Positions 1 to 8,320 of a stretch of 64,000 bases of DNA are shown piece by piece (position 1 is the stretch's first letter; each line of letters starts with the position of its first letter). The notes beneath the pieces are model-generated. The model saw only the letters and a list, made by a program, of their open reading frames with translations. It did not search any database and was not told the origin of the DNA. Origin of the DNA: Dyella sp. EPa41 (GTDB lineage: Bacteria > Pseudomonadota > Gammaproteobacteria > Xanthomonadales > Rhodanobacteraceae); assembly GCF_016586165.1 (NCBI RefSeq), contig NZ_BCPR01000001.1, positions 62,001-126,000 on the forward strand, given 5' to 3'. Made by a program: the position numbers and the translations under genes.

Positions 1-103
1 CGATGCCGGCGTTCCAGGCCTTCCAGCCCGCCACGTCGGCGAACAGTTCCCAGACGCGCGCCGGCGTGGCGCGGATCTCGATGCTTTCTTCATGCGTCCA
101 CAT
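1..103 (-). CDS. SRPBCC family protein, 5' part only
   Basis: Only the first 34 codons lie in the window; the gene runs off the left edge. The start reads MWTHEESIEIRATPARVWEL and continues with a FADVAGW-KAW pattern. This is the usual N-terminal strand and helix of START/SRPBCC (polyketide cyclase or AHSA1-like) ligand-binding proteins. An AAGGAC ribosome-binding site lies just upstream of the ATG. It follows another SRPBCC gene on the same strand with a gap of 52 bases, so the two are probably cotranscribed. The ligand is unknown. Confidence 0.6.
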   Translation of the reverse strand, partial: MWTHEESIEIRATPARVWELFADVAGWKAWNAGI

Positions 104-155
104 GACAAGTCCTTGTGCGGGTGGAGGGGCATGATGGCATACGGCCAGGCATCGC

Positions 156-602
156 TCAGCCCGGGATCTCCGGTTCGACCAGCGCGGCCAGGTGCAGCAG
201 CGATTCCTGCCAGCCGAGGTAGCAGCCATCGACCGGAATCACCTCCGGAATGCCCTCCTGCACGACGGTCAATTCGGTGCCGCAGGACACCTTGCGCAGC
301 GTGATGGTGGTCTGCATCTCGCCCGGCAGGTTTGGATCGTCGAAGCTCGCCGAATAACGGATGCGCTCGCCCGGCACGAGCTCATGGTACGTGCCGCCAA
401 ACGCGTGGCTGTGTCCGGTGCTGAAGTTGGTGAACGACATGCGGTAGCCGCCGCCGACCTTGGCGTCCATCTGGTGCACCTTGCCCGTGAAGCCGTTCGG
501 CGGCAGCCACCGCGCCATGGCATCGACGTCCGTGAAGGCGCGATAGATCTTTTCGGGCGTGGTACGCAGTACGCGGTGAAGCTTGACGGTGTTGCCGGCC
601 AT
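156..602 (-). CDS. SRPBCC/AHSA1 domain protein
   Basis: A 148-residue protein with the AHSA1-type START fold. It opens with a TPEKIYRAFTD segment, then an ARWLPP motif, and has the typical WQESLLHLAALVE C-terminal helix. Proteins of this family bind hydrophobic ligands or act as Hsp90-activator-like folds, but specific roles are rarely known. It is soluble with no signal peptide, and its length is normal for the family. It lies between a DHFR-like reductase and another SRPBCC protein on the same strand, a common grouping of small stress or detoxification genes. Function cannot be taken further from sequence. Confidence 0.8.
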   Translation of the reverse strand: MAGNTVKLHRVLRTTPEKIYRAFTDVDAMARWLPPNGFTGKVHQMDAKVGGGYRMSFTNFSTGHSHAFGGTYHELVPGERIRYSASFDDPNLPGEMQTTITLRKVSCGTELTVVQEGIPEVIPVDGCYLGWQESLLHLAALVEPEIPG

Positions 603-709
603 GATGCTTTTCTCCAGAGGGTTTCGATAACCAGCAGCGTTTGCTGTGCTGGCATGTCAACGACGAACGGTCGGGCCGCGAATCGACACGGATGTGGAAC
701 ACACGCGCT

Positions 710-1357
710 TCAGGACCGCTTGCGCAGGAACGCATGCAGCGCCCGCTCACCCTGCATGTGGTGATGGCATTCGTAACCGAGCGCACGCAGGTCGAGGTCC
801 TGGAAGAGGTTCTCGCCCGAGCCCAGCAGCACCGGACGAACGGCCAGGTGCAGCTCGTCGATCAGTCGCTCCTGCAGGTATTGGCGCACCGTGGCCACGC
901 CACCGCCGAGGCGCACATCGAGACCGCCTGCGGCGGCTTTGGCCTGTGCCAGCGCGGCATGAATGCCGCCGGTGACGAAATGGAACGTCGTGCCGCCCGC
1001 CATCGGCAGCGGTGGCCGTGGGTGGTGCGTGAGCACGAACACCGGCACGTGGTACGGCGGTTCTTCACCCCACCAGCCGCGCCAGCTCTCATCCGGCCAG
1101 GGGCCGCGCACCGGGCCGAACATGTTGCGTCCGAGTATCCATGCGCCGACGTTCTTGAAACCCGCTTCGGCCAGGGTGTTGTCGACACCGGTTTCGCCGC
1201 CGCCTTCGCCATACATCGACTGCCACAGCCGCGTGGGGAAGAACCATTCCATGAGTTCCGGGCCGCCGACGCCCAACGGGTTTTCCAGGTCCTGGCGGGG
1301 GCCGGCGCCGTAGCCGTCGAGGGAAAGGGCAAAGCTCTGGACGCGGAGTTTCGACAT
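710..1357 (-). CDS. dihydrofolate reductase family protein (RibD C-terminal fold)
   Basis: A 215-residue protein of the RibD_C/DHFR superfamily. It starts with the strand-loop LRVQSFALSLDGYGAGPRQ, has a GAWILGRNMFGPVRGPW segment, the nucleotide-binding GGGVATVRQYLQERLIDEL motif and a C-terminal VRPVLLGSGENLF segment. These match the NAD(P)H-binding and substrate-pocket elements of the family. Members of this branch are usually uncharacterised reductases rather than true folate enzymes. It is the first gene of a likely three-gene minus-strand group with the two SRPBCC genes downstream. Confidence 0.85.
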   Translation of the reverse strand: MSKLRVQSFALSLDGYGAGPRQDLENPLGVGGPELMEWFFPTRLWQSMYGEGGGETGVDNTLAEAGFKNVGAWILGRNMFGPVRGPWPDESWRGWWGEEPPYHVPVFVLTHHPRPPLPMAGGTTFHFVTGGIHAALAQAKAAAGGLDVRLGGGVATVRQYLQERLIDELHLAVRPVLLGSGENLFQDLDLRALGYECHHHMQGERALHAFLRKRS

Positions 1358-1427
1358 GGCCTGCTCGCTATCGTGGTGGACTCATTCCTGCGACGAATCG
1401 GCAGGCCCGATTTCGACAGGATAGGCC

Positions 1428-1772
1428 TCACGCGCGCTTCTTGCGACGACGCGTGGCGCGCCGCCGGGGACGGCCGAACAGCACGCGCAGCTCATCCTTG
1501 GCGTCTTCAAGATGCTTCTTCTGCTGCGCAGGCAACTGGCGGCCGCCGCGGTTGATGTAGAAGTTGAGCATCGACATGGCCGAGCGGAACGGCGACGACT
1601 TTCTGCGCCGGCTGTGCTCGGCCGAGGCCTTGAGCGACTTGGCGATGTCGGTGGGGTCGTGCTTGGTGAACATGCCCGATTTCAGGTCGAGCGCGTCGCT
1701 GGTCTCCATGACGTGCTTGGACCAGCGGCGCTTGCCGCGCGGGGAGCGCGGGTGGCGAGTACGTTTTGCCAT
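1428..1772 (-). CDS. DUF3175 family protein
   Basis: A small, very basic 114-residue protein. Its centre, with an ETSDALDLKSGMF stretch and an SPFRSAMSMLNFYINR block, is characteristic of DUF3175 proteins. The C-terminus is a dense Arg/Lys tail. The reading frame is open further upstream to 1913, but the family begins at MAKRTRHPRS, so I placed the start at 1772. The role is unknown; the charge suggests nucleic-acid binding, which is inference. Confidence 0.75.
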   Translation of the reverse strand: MAKRTRHPRSPRGKRRWSKHVMETSDALDLKSGMFTKHDPTDIAKSLKASAEHSRRRKSSPFRSAMSMLNFYINRGGRQLPAQQKKHLEDAKDELRVLFGRPRRRATRRRKKRA

Positions 1773-1916
1773 GGGTGTACGGCTCGAGGAAAGACCCTTC
1801 ATCACTAGCGCGCGGCCGGTCATGGCCACGTGTCCGCCGCCTGATGCGTGCGTGATCATGACGGGTGCAGGCCCCGCGCAAGCGCATGTCATGACCGCGG
1901 CGCTCGCGGCCATGGC

Positions 1917-2321
1917 CTAGGGAGGATCCTTGTCGAATGCCGCGATGCCGGGCGGCAGCGTCACCCATGGATGACGCCTGCAGTCGTAGACGGAAACCGT
2001 GGGCGCGGGAAATGCCGGATCCGCGAATGCTCCCACGGCGACGCTCACGCGCCCTTCTTCGCCTTCCTCGGTATGGAACACCGTGGTTGCGCATATCGGG
2101 CAGAACCGAAACCGGAATCGCGCGCCCTGGTCACCCGTGCGTACATAGTCGGTGGCCATGCCCGTGATGCGGAACGGCGCCGCGAAACTCGCCAGCGCCG
2201 CAAACACGCTGCCGGTGCGTTGCTGGCAGGCCAGGCAATGGCAGAGGCCAATGCCGCGCGGCTCGCCGTTGACCTCGATGCGCAGCTGGCCGCAGGCGCA
2301 GGATGCCGTTCGTGAAAGCAT
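1917..2321 (-). CDS. GFA (glutathione-dependent formaldehyde-activating/CENP-V fold) family protein
   Basis: A GFA-domain protein of about 134 residues. Zinc-ligand cysteines are visible in CACGQLRIEV, in CHCLACQQRTGS and in RFCPICATTVF, matching the CxCG, CHCxxCQ and CxxC pattern of the family. The frame is open to 2354, but the domain starts at MLSRTASCACG, so 2321 is the better start. Family members are small zinc proteins, some of which act on glutathione adducts; the substrate here is unknown. It lies immediately downstream of a small membrane protein gene. Confidence 0.85.
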   Translation of the reverse strand: MLSRTASCACGQLRIEVNGEPRGIGLCHCLACQQRTGSVFAALASFAAPFRITGMATDYVRTGDQGARFRFRFCPICATTVFHTEEGEEGRVSVAVGAFADPAFPAPTVSVYDCRRHPWVTLPPGIAAFDKDPP

Positions 2322-2331
2322 GGGCCGCCTC

Positions 2332-2673
2332 TTACGAAGCCGGATTCCCGCCACGGCCCGTCTCGTTCGGCGAGCGTCGGACAGGCACGCGATGCACCAC
2401 CTTGGCCCCGGCGCAAAAGGCGATGCCGGCGACCAGGCCGGTGCAGGCTATCAGCAAGGTCTGCCCGGCAGATGCCAACCGGCTTGCCGTCAGGGTCACC
2501 ACGGCGATGACGGCCATGCCTCCAAGCAGATGGCCTAGTGAGGCGATGCGTGGCGCCATCATCAGCACGAGCACGAGCACGAGCACGATCAGGGCCAACG
2601 GCGAAGCCAGCGTGGCGAACAGCACGCCACGCCAGAACGACCGTTCATGCTGGCGTCCATTCGTCGATGCCAT
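2332..2673 (-). CDS. small integral membrane protein, unknown function
   Basis: A 113-residue protein with about three hydrophobic segments (residues 14-40, 45-65 and 70-90) and a polar tail. I recognise no family. It ends 10 bases before the GFA gene on the same strand, so the two are probably cotranscribed. The coding potential looks real because the hydrophobic pattern is regular and no competing ORF covers the stretch convincingly. Confidence 0.55.
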   Translation of the reverse strand: MASTNGRQHERSFWRGVLFATLASPLALIVLVLVLVLMMAPRIASLGHLLGGMAVIAVVTLTASRLASAGQTLLIACTGLVAGIAFCAGAKVVHRVPVRRSPNETGRGGNPAS

Positions 2674-2707
2674 GCCGCCGGAATCCCGTGTCGATGACGA
2701 CGCGTCG

Positions 2708-3193
2708 TCAGCCGCGATGCGCCGCCTCGATGGTGGCGATGTCGATCTTCTTCATCGTCATCATGGCATCGAAGGCGCGCTTGGCGGCCTCGCGATCAGG
2801 ATCGGTGAACGCCTTGATCAGGGCGACCGGCGTGATCTGCCACGACAAGCCCCACTTGTCCTTGCACCAGCCGCAATCGCTCTCCTGGCCGCCGTTGCCG
2901 ACGATGGCGTTCCAGTAGCGATCCGTTTCGGCCTGGTCCTGCGTGGCCACCTGGAACGAGAAGGCTTCGCTGTGCTTGAACATGGGTCCGCCGTTGAGCC
3001 CGATGCAGGGAATGCCCATCACGGTGAATTCGACGGTGAGCACGTCGCCCTGGTGTCCTGAAGGATAGTCGCCCGGCGCGCGGTGCACCGCGTCAACGGA
3101 TGAGTCGGGAAAGGTCTTGGCGTAAAAGCGCGCCGCGTCCTCGGCGTCGCCATTGAACCAGAGACATACCGTGTTCTTCGCGGGGTTTGCCAT
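2708..3193 (-). CDS. VOC family protein (PhnB-like glyoxalase fold)
   Basis: A 161-residue PhnB-type vicinal-oxygen-chelate protein. It opens with NTVCLWFNGDAEDAARFYAK, contains the typical GIPCIGLNGGPMFKHSEAFS motif and the CGWCKDKWGLSWQITP block, followed by a C-terminal helix with AFDAMMTMKKIDIA. These are hallmarks of the 3-demethylubiquinone methyltransferase-like PhnB group, whose real substrates are mostly unknown. The frame extends to 3346, but an AAGGAG site stands directly before the ATG at 3193. It is monocistronic as far as can be seen. Confidence 0.85.
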   Translation of the reverse strand: MANPAKNTVCLWFNGDAEDAARFYAKTFPDSSVDAVHRAPGDYPSGHQGDVLTVEFTVMGIPCIGLNGGPMFKHSEAFSFQVATQDQAETDRYWNAIVGNGGQESDCGWCKDKWGLSWQITPVALIKAFTDPDREAAKRAFDAMMTMKKIDIATIEAAHRG

Positions 3194-3425
3194 GTCGTTT
3201 CTCCTTGGGATGGGGGTAACGCAACGCACGTATCCAGCGTGGCCCGGCATGGGCCTCGCCGAGCCCTTGGCGAGGCCCACGCATCGCCCGGGGTGCGGTG
3301 GATTGAACGGGCTGATGGCGCGATTGAAAACTGCCGTGTTTGCCAATCACCGGGATGCCGCATCCGTGATGATGCGCGCCTTGGTTTCGCGCTAGGCTTG
3401 CGGCGCCGTCACGCCAGGGAATCGC

Positions 3426-5300
3426 ATGAGCCAGTTCCAACTGCTGGGAAGCCGCCGTTTCGCCCCGTTCTTCTGGACGCAGGCGCTGGGTGCGTTCAAC
3501 GACAACGCTTTCCGCAACGCGATGGTCATGCTGGTGGCGTTCCAGATGGGGCTGGACGACCACACGGTATCGCTCTACACCAATCTGGCGCCCGCCCTGT
3601 TCATCCTGCCCTACTTCCTGTTCTCGGCCACCGCCGGCCAGCTGGCGGAGAAGTACGAGAAGTCGCGCATCATCCGCTATGTGAAGCTGTTCGAGATCGC
3701 CGCGATGCTGATCGCGGCGATCGGCTTCTACACGCACCACACGACGCTGCTGCTGGCCGTGCTGTTCTTGATGGGCCTGCATTCCACCACCTTCGGTCCG
3801 ATCAAGTACGCGATCCTGCCGCAGGCGCTGAAACCCGAGGAGCTGGTGGGCGGCAACGGCCTGGTGGAGATGGGCACGCAGCTCTCGATGCTGATCGGCA
3901 TGATCGCCGGCAACTCGCTGATGCTCATCGCGGGCTACGGGCCGGTGGCGGCGTCTTCCGTCACGATAGGTGTCGCCGTGCTGGGCTATCTCGCCAGCCG
4001 CCGCATTCCGCCCGCGCCTGCCACGGCGCCGGACCTGGTGTTCAACTGGAATCCGCTTACCGAGACGGCGCGCGTGCTGGGCATCACGCGCGAAGACCGC
4101 AAGGTGTTCAACGCGGTGCTCGGCATTTCGTGGTTCTGGTTCTTCGGCACCGTGCTGGTCGCGCAGCTGCCGAACTACACGCGCATGAACCTGGGCGGCG
4201 ACGGTTCGGTGAACACCCTGGTGCTGACCTTGTTCTCGCTGGGCACCGGCGTGGGCGCCCTGCTGTGCGAGCGCATGTCGGGACGTCGCGTCGAAGTGGG
4301 CCTGGTGCCGCTGGGCGCCTTCGGCCTCACGGCATTCGGCGTGGACCTGTATTTCGCGCATCCGCATCTGTCGAGCGTGCACGGCCTGGATTGGCTGGGT
4401 TTCCTGCGCAGCGCCGGCAGTTGGCGCGTGGTGCTGGATCTCACGCTGATCGGCGTGTTCAGCGGCTTCTACGTGGTGCCGCTGTTCGCATATGTGCAGG
4501 CACGCACGCCGCGCGAGCGACTGTCGCGCGTGATCGCGGGCAACAACATCCTGAACGCGCTGCTGATCTGCCTTGCCGCCGGGTTCGGGCTGGCGCTTGG
4601 AGCGCTTGGCCTCACCGCCGTGCAGATCTTCCTCGCGGCGGCCGTGCTCAACGTGGCCGTCGCGGTCTACATCTTCACGCTGGTGCCCGAATTCCTCATG
4701 CGCTTCATCACCTGGGTGCTGGTGAGCACGCTGTATCGCGTGCGCGTGGACGGGTTGGAGCAGATTCCCGAAGAAGGCCCGGCGTTGCTGGTGTGCAACC
4801 ACGTCAGCTTCATGGATCCACTGGTGCTGATGGCCAACCTGCGGCGTCCCGCCCGTTTCGTCATGTACTACAAGATCTTCAACATCCCGGTGCTGAACTT
4901 CGTGTTCCACACCGCCAAGGCGATTCCTATCGCCGGCCAGAAGGAAGATCCCGTGGTGTTGCAGCGAGCGTACGACGAGGTGGATGCCGCGCTCGCCGAT
5001 GGCGAGCTGGTGTGCATCTTTCCCGAGGGCGGCCTGACGCGCGATGGCGATATCGCACCATTCCGCCCGGGTGTCGCGCGCATTCTCGAACGCAGGCCGG
5101 TGCCGGTCGTGCCGCTGGCGCTGCGCGGCTTGTGGGGCAGCGTGTGGAGTCGTCGCGATTCGATGCTGCACCGCGCGCGATTGCCGCGACGTTTCCGCGC
5201 GAGGGTGGAGCTGGTGGCCGGCGCGCCGATCGCACCGCCGGATGCGCGCATGGCGACGCTGGAGGCGCGTGTGCGCGAACTGCGCGGGGATTTCGCCTGA
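3426..5300 (+). CDS. fusion of MFS (LplT-like) transporter and 1-acylglycerol-phosphate acyltransferase
   Basis: A 624-residue two-domain protein. Residues 1 to about 425 form a 12-helix major facilitator domain resembling the lysophospholipid flippase LplT, with GAFNDNAFRNA near the start. Residues about 430-620 form a PlsC-type acyltransferase with the catalytic box NHVSFMD (458-464) and FPEGGLTRDG (532-541). It most likely flips lysophospholipid across the inner membrane and reacylates it. It resembles LplT-Aas systems but lacks the AMP-dependent acyl-ACP synthetase domain, so it would need an acyl donor made elsewhere. The start at 3426 has an AGGGAA ribosome-binding site. Confidence 0.88.
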   Translation: MSQFQLLGSRRFAPFFWTQALGAFNDNAFRNAMVMLVAFQMGLDDHTVSLYTNLAPALFILPYFLFSATAGQLAEKYEKSRIIRYVKLFEIAAMLIAAIGFYTHHTTLLLAVLFLMGLHSTTFGPIKYAILPQALKPEELVGGNGLVEMGTQLSMLIGMIAGNSLMLIAGYGPVAASSVTIGVAVLGYLASRRIPPAPATAPDLVFNWNPLTETARVLGITREDRKVFNAVLGISWFWFFGTVLVAQLPNYTRMNLGGDGSVNTLVLTLFSLGTGVGALLCERMSGRRVEVGLVPLGAFGLTAFGVDLYFAHPHLSSVHGLDWLGFLRSAGSWRVVLDLTLIGVFSGFYVVPLFAYVQARTPRERLSRVIAGNNILNALLICLAAGFGLALGALGLTAVQIFLAAAVLNVAVAVYIFTLVPEFLMRFITWVLVSTLYRVRVDGLEQIPEEGPALLVCNHVSFMDPLVLMANLRRPARFVMYYKIFNIPVLNFVFHTAKAIPIAGQKEDPVVLQRAYDEVDAALADGELVCIFPEGGLTRDGDIAPFRPGVARILERRPVPVVPLALRGLWGSVWSRRDSMLHRARLPRRFRARVELVAGAPIAPPDARMATLEARVRELRGDFA

Positions 5301-5316
5301 GCGTTTCCTGTCTGTT

Positions 5317-5399
5317 TGTGGGAGCGCACCCTGTGCGCGACAAGCCTACGGAGCGGTAACGACGCTGCTTCGCGGTCGCGCACAGGGTGCGCTCCCACA
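5317..5399. repeat. REP-like inverted repeat
   Basis: Two perfect 25-base arms, 5317-5341 and 5375-5399, read GTGGGAGCGCACCCTGTGCG on one strand and its complement on the other, separated by 33 bases. The same core recurs at 6363-6467. Sequences of this kind are REP elements common in Pseudomonas and Xanthomonadales and are usually spread by RAYT transposases. No RAYT gene is in the window. It can also act as the transcription stop for the upstream gene. Confidence 0.8.
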
Positions 5400-5413
5400 G
5401 CGTCGATGCATCG

Positions 5414-6283
5414 TCAGGCCATCCAGCCCGCCAACACGATCAGCGCCACCACGCTCAGCCAGGCGAGCAAGGCGCGCAGCAGCGCCCCGCGGAGGCGGAT
5501 CAGTTCGCCGACGGTGTCGGTGCGTTCTTCGGCGTAGCCGTCGCCCGCTTCGATGTCGACCTGCACGTCGGCACGCGCGGCGGCGCCGAGGAAGCCCGGG
5601 CCTTCGACGTACCAGCTGCTCGGCACCTGCTGCTGGTGCCAATGCTTCCAGGCGCCGATCACCGCATCCCAGTGGCCGACCAGCGCCAGGGTGAACACCA
5701 TCAGCTGCGCCGGCAGCCAGTCGGCGATGTTGGCGAACGTACGCGCGGCACGCTGCGCGGCCGCATCCACCCGCAGGCTGGGATCGCGCCCCAAGGTCTG
5801 GGCGAGGCGGTACAGCAACGCGCCTGCCGGCCCCAGCACGAAGAACCACAGCAGCACGCCGAAGCGGCGACGCAACGCGGCATAGGCCGTGGCTTCGCCG
5901 AGCGCGACGGCGTTCCAAGCCACCGCCTCGCCATCGTCGGAGAGCGCTTGCGCGGCGGCCTCGCGGGAGGGCTGGTCGGGCGCCTTGATAATGGCTTCCA
6001 GGTCCGCTTCGAACGCATGCGGGCCAAAGCAATACAGCAGCACGACCAACGAGAAGATCAGGCGCAGCAATTCGCTGGCGGGCATCAGGCTGATCAGCCA
6101 CACCACCAGCAGGCACAGCACCACCGGCACGCCGAGCGTCACCGTCGCGCGGGCCGGGCCGCTGGTGTCGCCCAGCTGCGCTACCCAGCGGCGGAAGCCA
6201 CCGTCACCGCGCCAGTGCGCCAGCTGCGGCGCGATATGCACCAGTCCGAGTGCGATGAGGGCGGTGAGCAGGCTGACAGCCAT
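5414..6283 (-). CDS. ampE: AmpE-like membrane protein (CobD/CbiB superfamily)
   Basis: A 289-residue integral membrane protein, close to the length of E. coli AmpE. Hydrophobic segments occur at the N-terminus, in the VTLGVPVVLCLLVVWLIS region, in LLRLIFSLVVLLYCFGP, in the LWFFVLGPAGALLYRLA block that is typical of the CobD/AmpE superfamily, and at the C-terminus. AmpE is described as a regulatory signalling modulator of beta-lactamase induction. No ampD neighbour is visible here, so the physiological role is uncertain. CGGAG before the ATG at 6283 supports that start over 6310. The gene is bracketed by two REP palindromes. Confidence 0.75.
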   Translation of the reverse strand: MAVSLLTALIALGLVHIAPQLAHWRGDGGFRRWVAQLGDTSGPARATVTLGVPVVLCLLVVWLISLMPASELLRLIFSLVVLLYCFGPHAFEADLEAIIKAPDQPSREAAAQALSDDGEAVAWNAVALGEATAYAALRRRFGVLLWFFVLGPAGALLYRLAQTLGRDPSLRVDAAAQRAARTFANIADWLPAQLMVFTLALVGHWDAVIGAWKHWHQQQVPSSWYVEGPGFLGAAARADVQVDIEAGDGYAEERTDTVGELIRLRGALLRALLAWLSVVALIVLAGWMA

Positions 6284-6362
6284 GAAACGGTCTCCGGTCG
6301 TTGGCCGCATTGTAGGTCATGGGTATGACGGCCAGCAGCCAGCGCGACCGCGCCTGCCCCCT

Positions 6363-6467
6363 TGTAGGAGCGCACCCAGTGCGCGACCGCGGAATGGGGA
6401 CTCAACTCGATGACCGGTTTTCGCAGGCAAGCCCATTCCGCGATCGCGCACTGGGTGCGCTCCTACA
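6363..6467. repeat. REP-like inverted repeat, second copy
   Basis: Two 36-base arms, 6363-6398 and 6432-6467, are complementary except for one base and are separated by 33 bases. The core GTAGGAGCGCACCCAGTGCG is a variant of the element at 5317-5399. The spacer is the same length (33 bases) in both copies. It lies between the nudC stop and the ampE-like start on the minus strand. Confidence 0.8.
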
Positions 6468-6482
6468 GGGGCGGATACGCGC

Positions 6483-7454
6483 TCAGCGCCGGTACTGCGC
6501 CACCAGCGCATCCAGGTCCAGCCCCGCGCGTTGCTTCAGCCAGTGCTCCAGCAGCCGGTAGGACACCGACAGCGGCAGCGAAGGCAGGAAGCTGCCGTCG
6601 GCGAGACCGTTCGCGATGTCCTGCGGGGTGAACCAGCGGGCTTCTTCCAGTTCGCGGTCGCGCAGGCGGATCTCGCGCGAAACGGCCTTGGCGGTGAAGC
6701 CCACCATCAGCGATTGCGGCAGGGGCCAGGGTTGGGAGGAGTGGTAGTGCACCTCGCCGACGATGACGCCCGATTCCTCGGCGACTTCGCGGCGCACCGC
6801 GTCTTCCAGCGCCTCGCCGGGTTCCACGAAACCGGCCAGGGTGGAATAGCGGCCCTTCGGCCAGCCGGCCTGGCGGCCGAGCAGGCAGGCGCCTTCGTGT
6901 TCCACGATGACGATGACGGCGGCGTCCGTGCGCGGAAAATGCATGCGGCCGCACTGGTCGTTGGTGCACTGCGCGCGATGGCCGGAAGCGACCAGGATCA
7001 GTGGCGAACCACAGTAGGCGCAGTAGCGGGTTTCGCGCTGCCAGTGGGCAAGCCCCTTGGCATAGGCGAACAGGCCCGCTTCGTCGGCGGCAAGCAGCAG
7101 GCCCACGTCGCGCAGGCCGGCACGCCGCGCGCCGAGCGTCGTTTCAAGCCCACTGGCCTGCTCGCTGTTGTCGACGGCAAGCAGGAAATGCGGCCGTTCG
7201 CCGGCAAAGCCGAGGAAGGTGGCCTTCAGCTCGCCCAGCAGGCGCTCGCGCTCGCCGCTGTCCAGCCAGCGCAGCGCGTCGCTGCCGGGCAGCAGGTAGG
7301 TCTGGCCCAGCGCATCGAGCACCAGGTAGCGGGCATGTTCGGACGCGGCGTGCTCGTTCACCCACAACGATTCGTCACGCTTCTCGGCGACCCGGTCGAG
7401 GATGAGGCTCAGGCCCGCGAAGGTGTTGAGGCGCGGCGTCGTAGTGCGGTCCAT
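6483..7454 (-). CDS. nudC: NAD(+) diphosphatase / mRNA deNADding Nudix hydrolase
   Basis: A 323-residue NudC. The zinc ribbon has cysteines at 145, 148, 163 and 168 (YCAYCG and CTNDQC). The Nudix box spans about residues 208-230 with the GX5EX7REVAEES-G pattern, and the NudC-type downstream signature is followed by a C-terminal domain. The enzyme cleaves NAD(H) to NMN and AMP and removes NAD caps from RNA in the cytoplasm. The gene starts 13 bases after the erpA stop on the same strand and ends a probable four-gene operon. Length is slightly greater than E. coli NudC because of a longer N-terminal domain. Confidence 0.93.
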   Translation of the reverse strand: MDRTTTPRLNTFAGLSLILDRVAEKRDESLWVNEHAASEHARYLVLDALGQTYLLPGSDALRWLDSGERERLLGELKATFLGFAGERPHFLLAVDNSEQASGLETTLGARRAGLRDVGLLLAADEAGLFAYAKGLAHWQRETRYCAYCGSPLILVASGHRAQCTNDQCGRMHFPRTDAAVIVIVEHEGACLLGRQAGWPKGRYSTLAGFVEPGEALEDAVRREVAEESGVIVGEVHYHSSQPWPLPQSLMVGFTAKAVSREIRLRDRELEEARWFTPQDIANGLADGSFLPSLPLSVSYRLLEHWLKQRAGLDLDALVAQYRR

Positions 7455-7467
7455 GCCTCGTCGGCGC

Positions 7468-7845
7468 TCAGGTGGAGAAGGAGGAGCCGCAGCCGCAGGT
7501 GGTCTTGGCGTTGGGGTTGCGGATGACGAACTGCGAGCCGCTCAGGCTTTCCGAATAATCGATTTCGGCGCCGGTGAGGTACTGCAGCGACAACGGGTCG
7601 ACCAGCAGGGTGACGCCTTCGCGGTCGATCGCGAAGTCGTCTTCCGCCTGGGTCTCGTCGAACGTGAAGCCATACTGGAAGCCGGAGCAGCCGCCGCCCG
7701 TGATGTACACGCGCAGTTTCAGTTCCGTATTGCCTTCCTCGACGATCAGCTCATGCACCTTGCGGGCGGCGGCTTCAGTGAAGACCAGCGGCGCGCCGGC
7801 GCTGCGATAGTCGGGAACGATGGGAAGGGGGACGACGGTATCCAT
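7468..7845 (-). CDS. erpA: iron-sulfur cluster insertion protein
   Basis: A 125-residue A-type carrier of the ErpA branch. The three cluster-binding cysteines are C53 ([11 protein letters not shown]) and C117/C119 (TTCGCGSSF). ErpA receives [Fe-S] clusters and inserts them into apo-enzymes, including IspG and respiratory complexes. The frame is open to 7941, but the conserved protein starts at [10 protein letters not shown], position 7845. It lies between bactofilin and nudC, an order I associate with Xanthomonadales genomes. Confidence 0.93.
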   Translation of the reverse strand: MDTVVPLPIVPDYRSAGAPLVFTEAAARKVHELIVEEGNTELKLRVYITGGGCSGFQYGFTFDETQAEDDFAIDREGVTLLVDPLSLQYLTGAEIDYSESLSGSQFVIRNPNAKTTCGCGSSFST

Positions 7846-7891
7846 GATGCTCAGGTGGGGGTGAGGCGGCTCACACGCAAGGATACCGCGT

Positions 7892-8320
7892 TCAGGCCGG
7901 CACGGGCTCCGCATCGGCCAGCAGCGGGGCCGGCAGTTCACGCGGCAGCTCGGTGGCGTGGTGGCTCATGCGGCCGTTGACCTGGGCACCGGCGGCCATC
8001 TCCAGCGTGCGGTAGTGCACGTCGCCCGTGATGCGCGCCTCGGGCGCCAGCTCAAGGCGCTCGCCGGCATGGATGTTCCCCTGCACGCGGCCGTTGATGA
8101 TGGCGTGCGGCACACGGATCTCACCTTTCACGAGACCATTCTCGCTCAGCGTGAAGACGGCGCCATCCTCTTCGGCCAGCACCGAGCCTTCGATCTGCCC
8201 GTCCAGGTGCAAGGTGCCGCTGAAACGCACGTCACCGCAAATGGCCGTGCCGCGCGCGATCAGGCTGGTATCGGAGGAATGGGCAGCAGGCGTGCGCTCC
8301 GGGCGCTTACGGTTGAGCAT
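7892..8320 (-). CDS. bactofilin (polymer-forming cytoskeletal protein)
   Basis: A 142-residue bactofilin. A disordered basic N-terminus is followed by the beta-helix core from about residue 20 to 120, visible as repeated hydrophobic-glycine turns ([40 protein letters not shown]). A proline-rich tail closes it. Bactofilins polymerise without nucleotide and scaffold envelope or morphogenesis enzymes at the inner membrane. Its start overlaps the stop of the upstream DUF6776-like gene by 14 bases, so the two products probably work together. Confidence 0.92.
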   Translation of the reverse strand: MLNRKRPERTPAAHSSDTSLIARGTAICGDVRFSGTLHLDGQIEGSVLAEEDGAVFTLSENGLVKGEIRVPHAIINGRVQGNIHAGERLELAPEARITGDVHYRTLEMAAGAQVNGRMSHHATELPRELPAPLLADAEPVPA

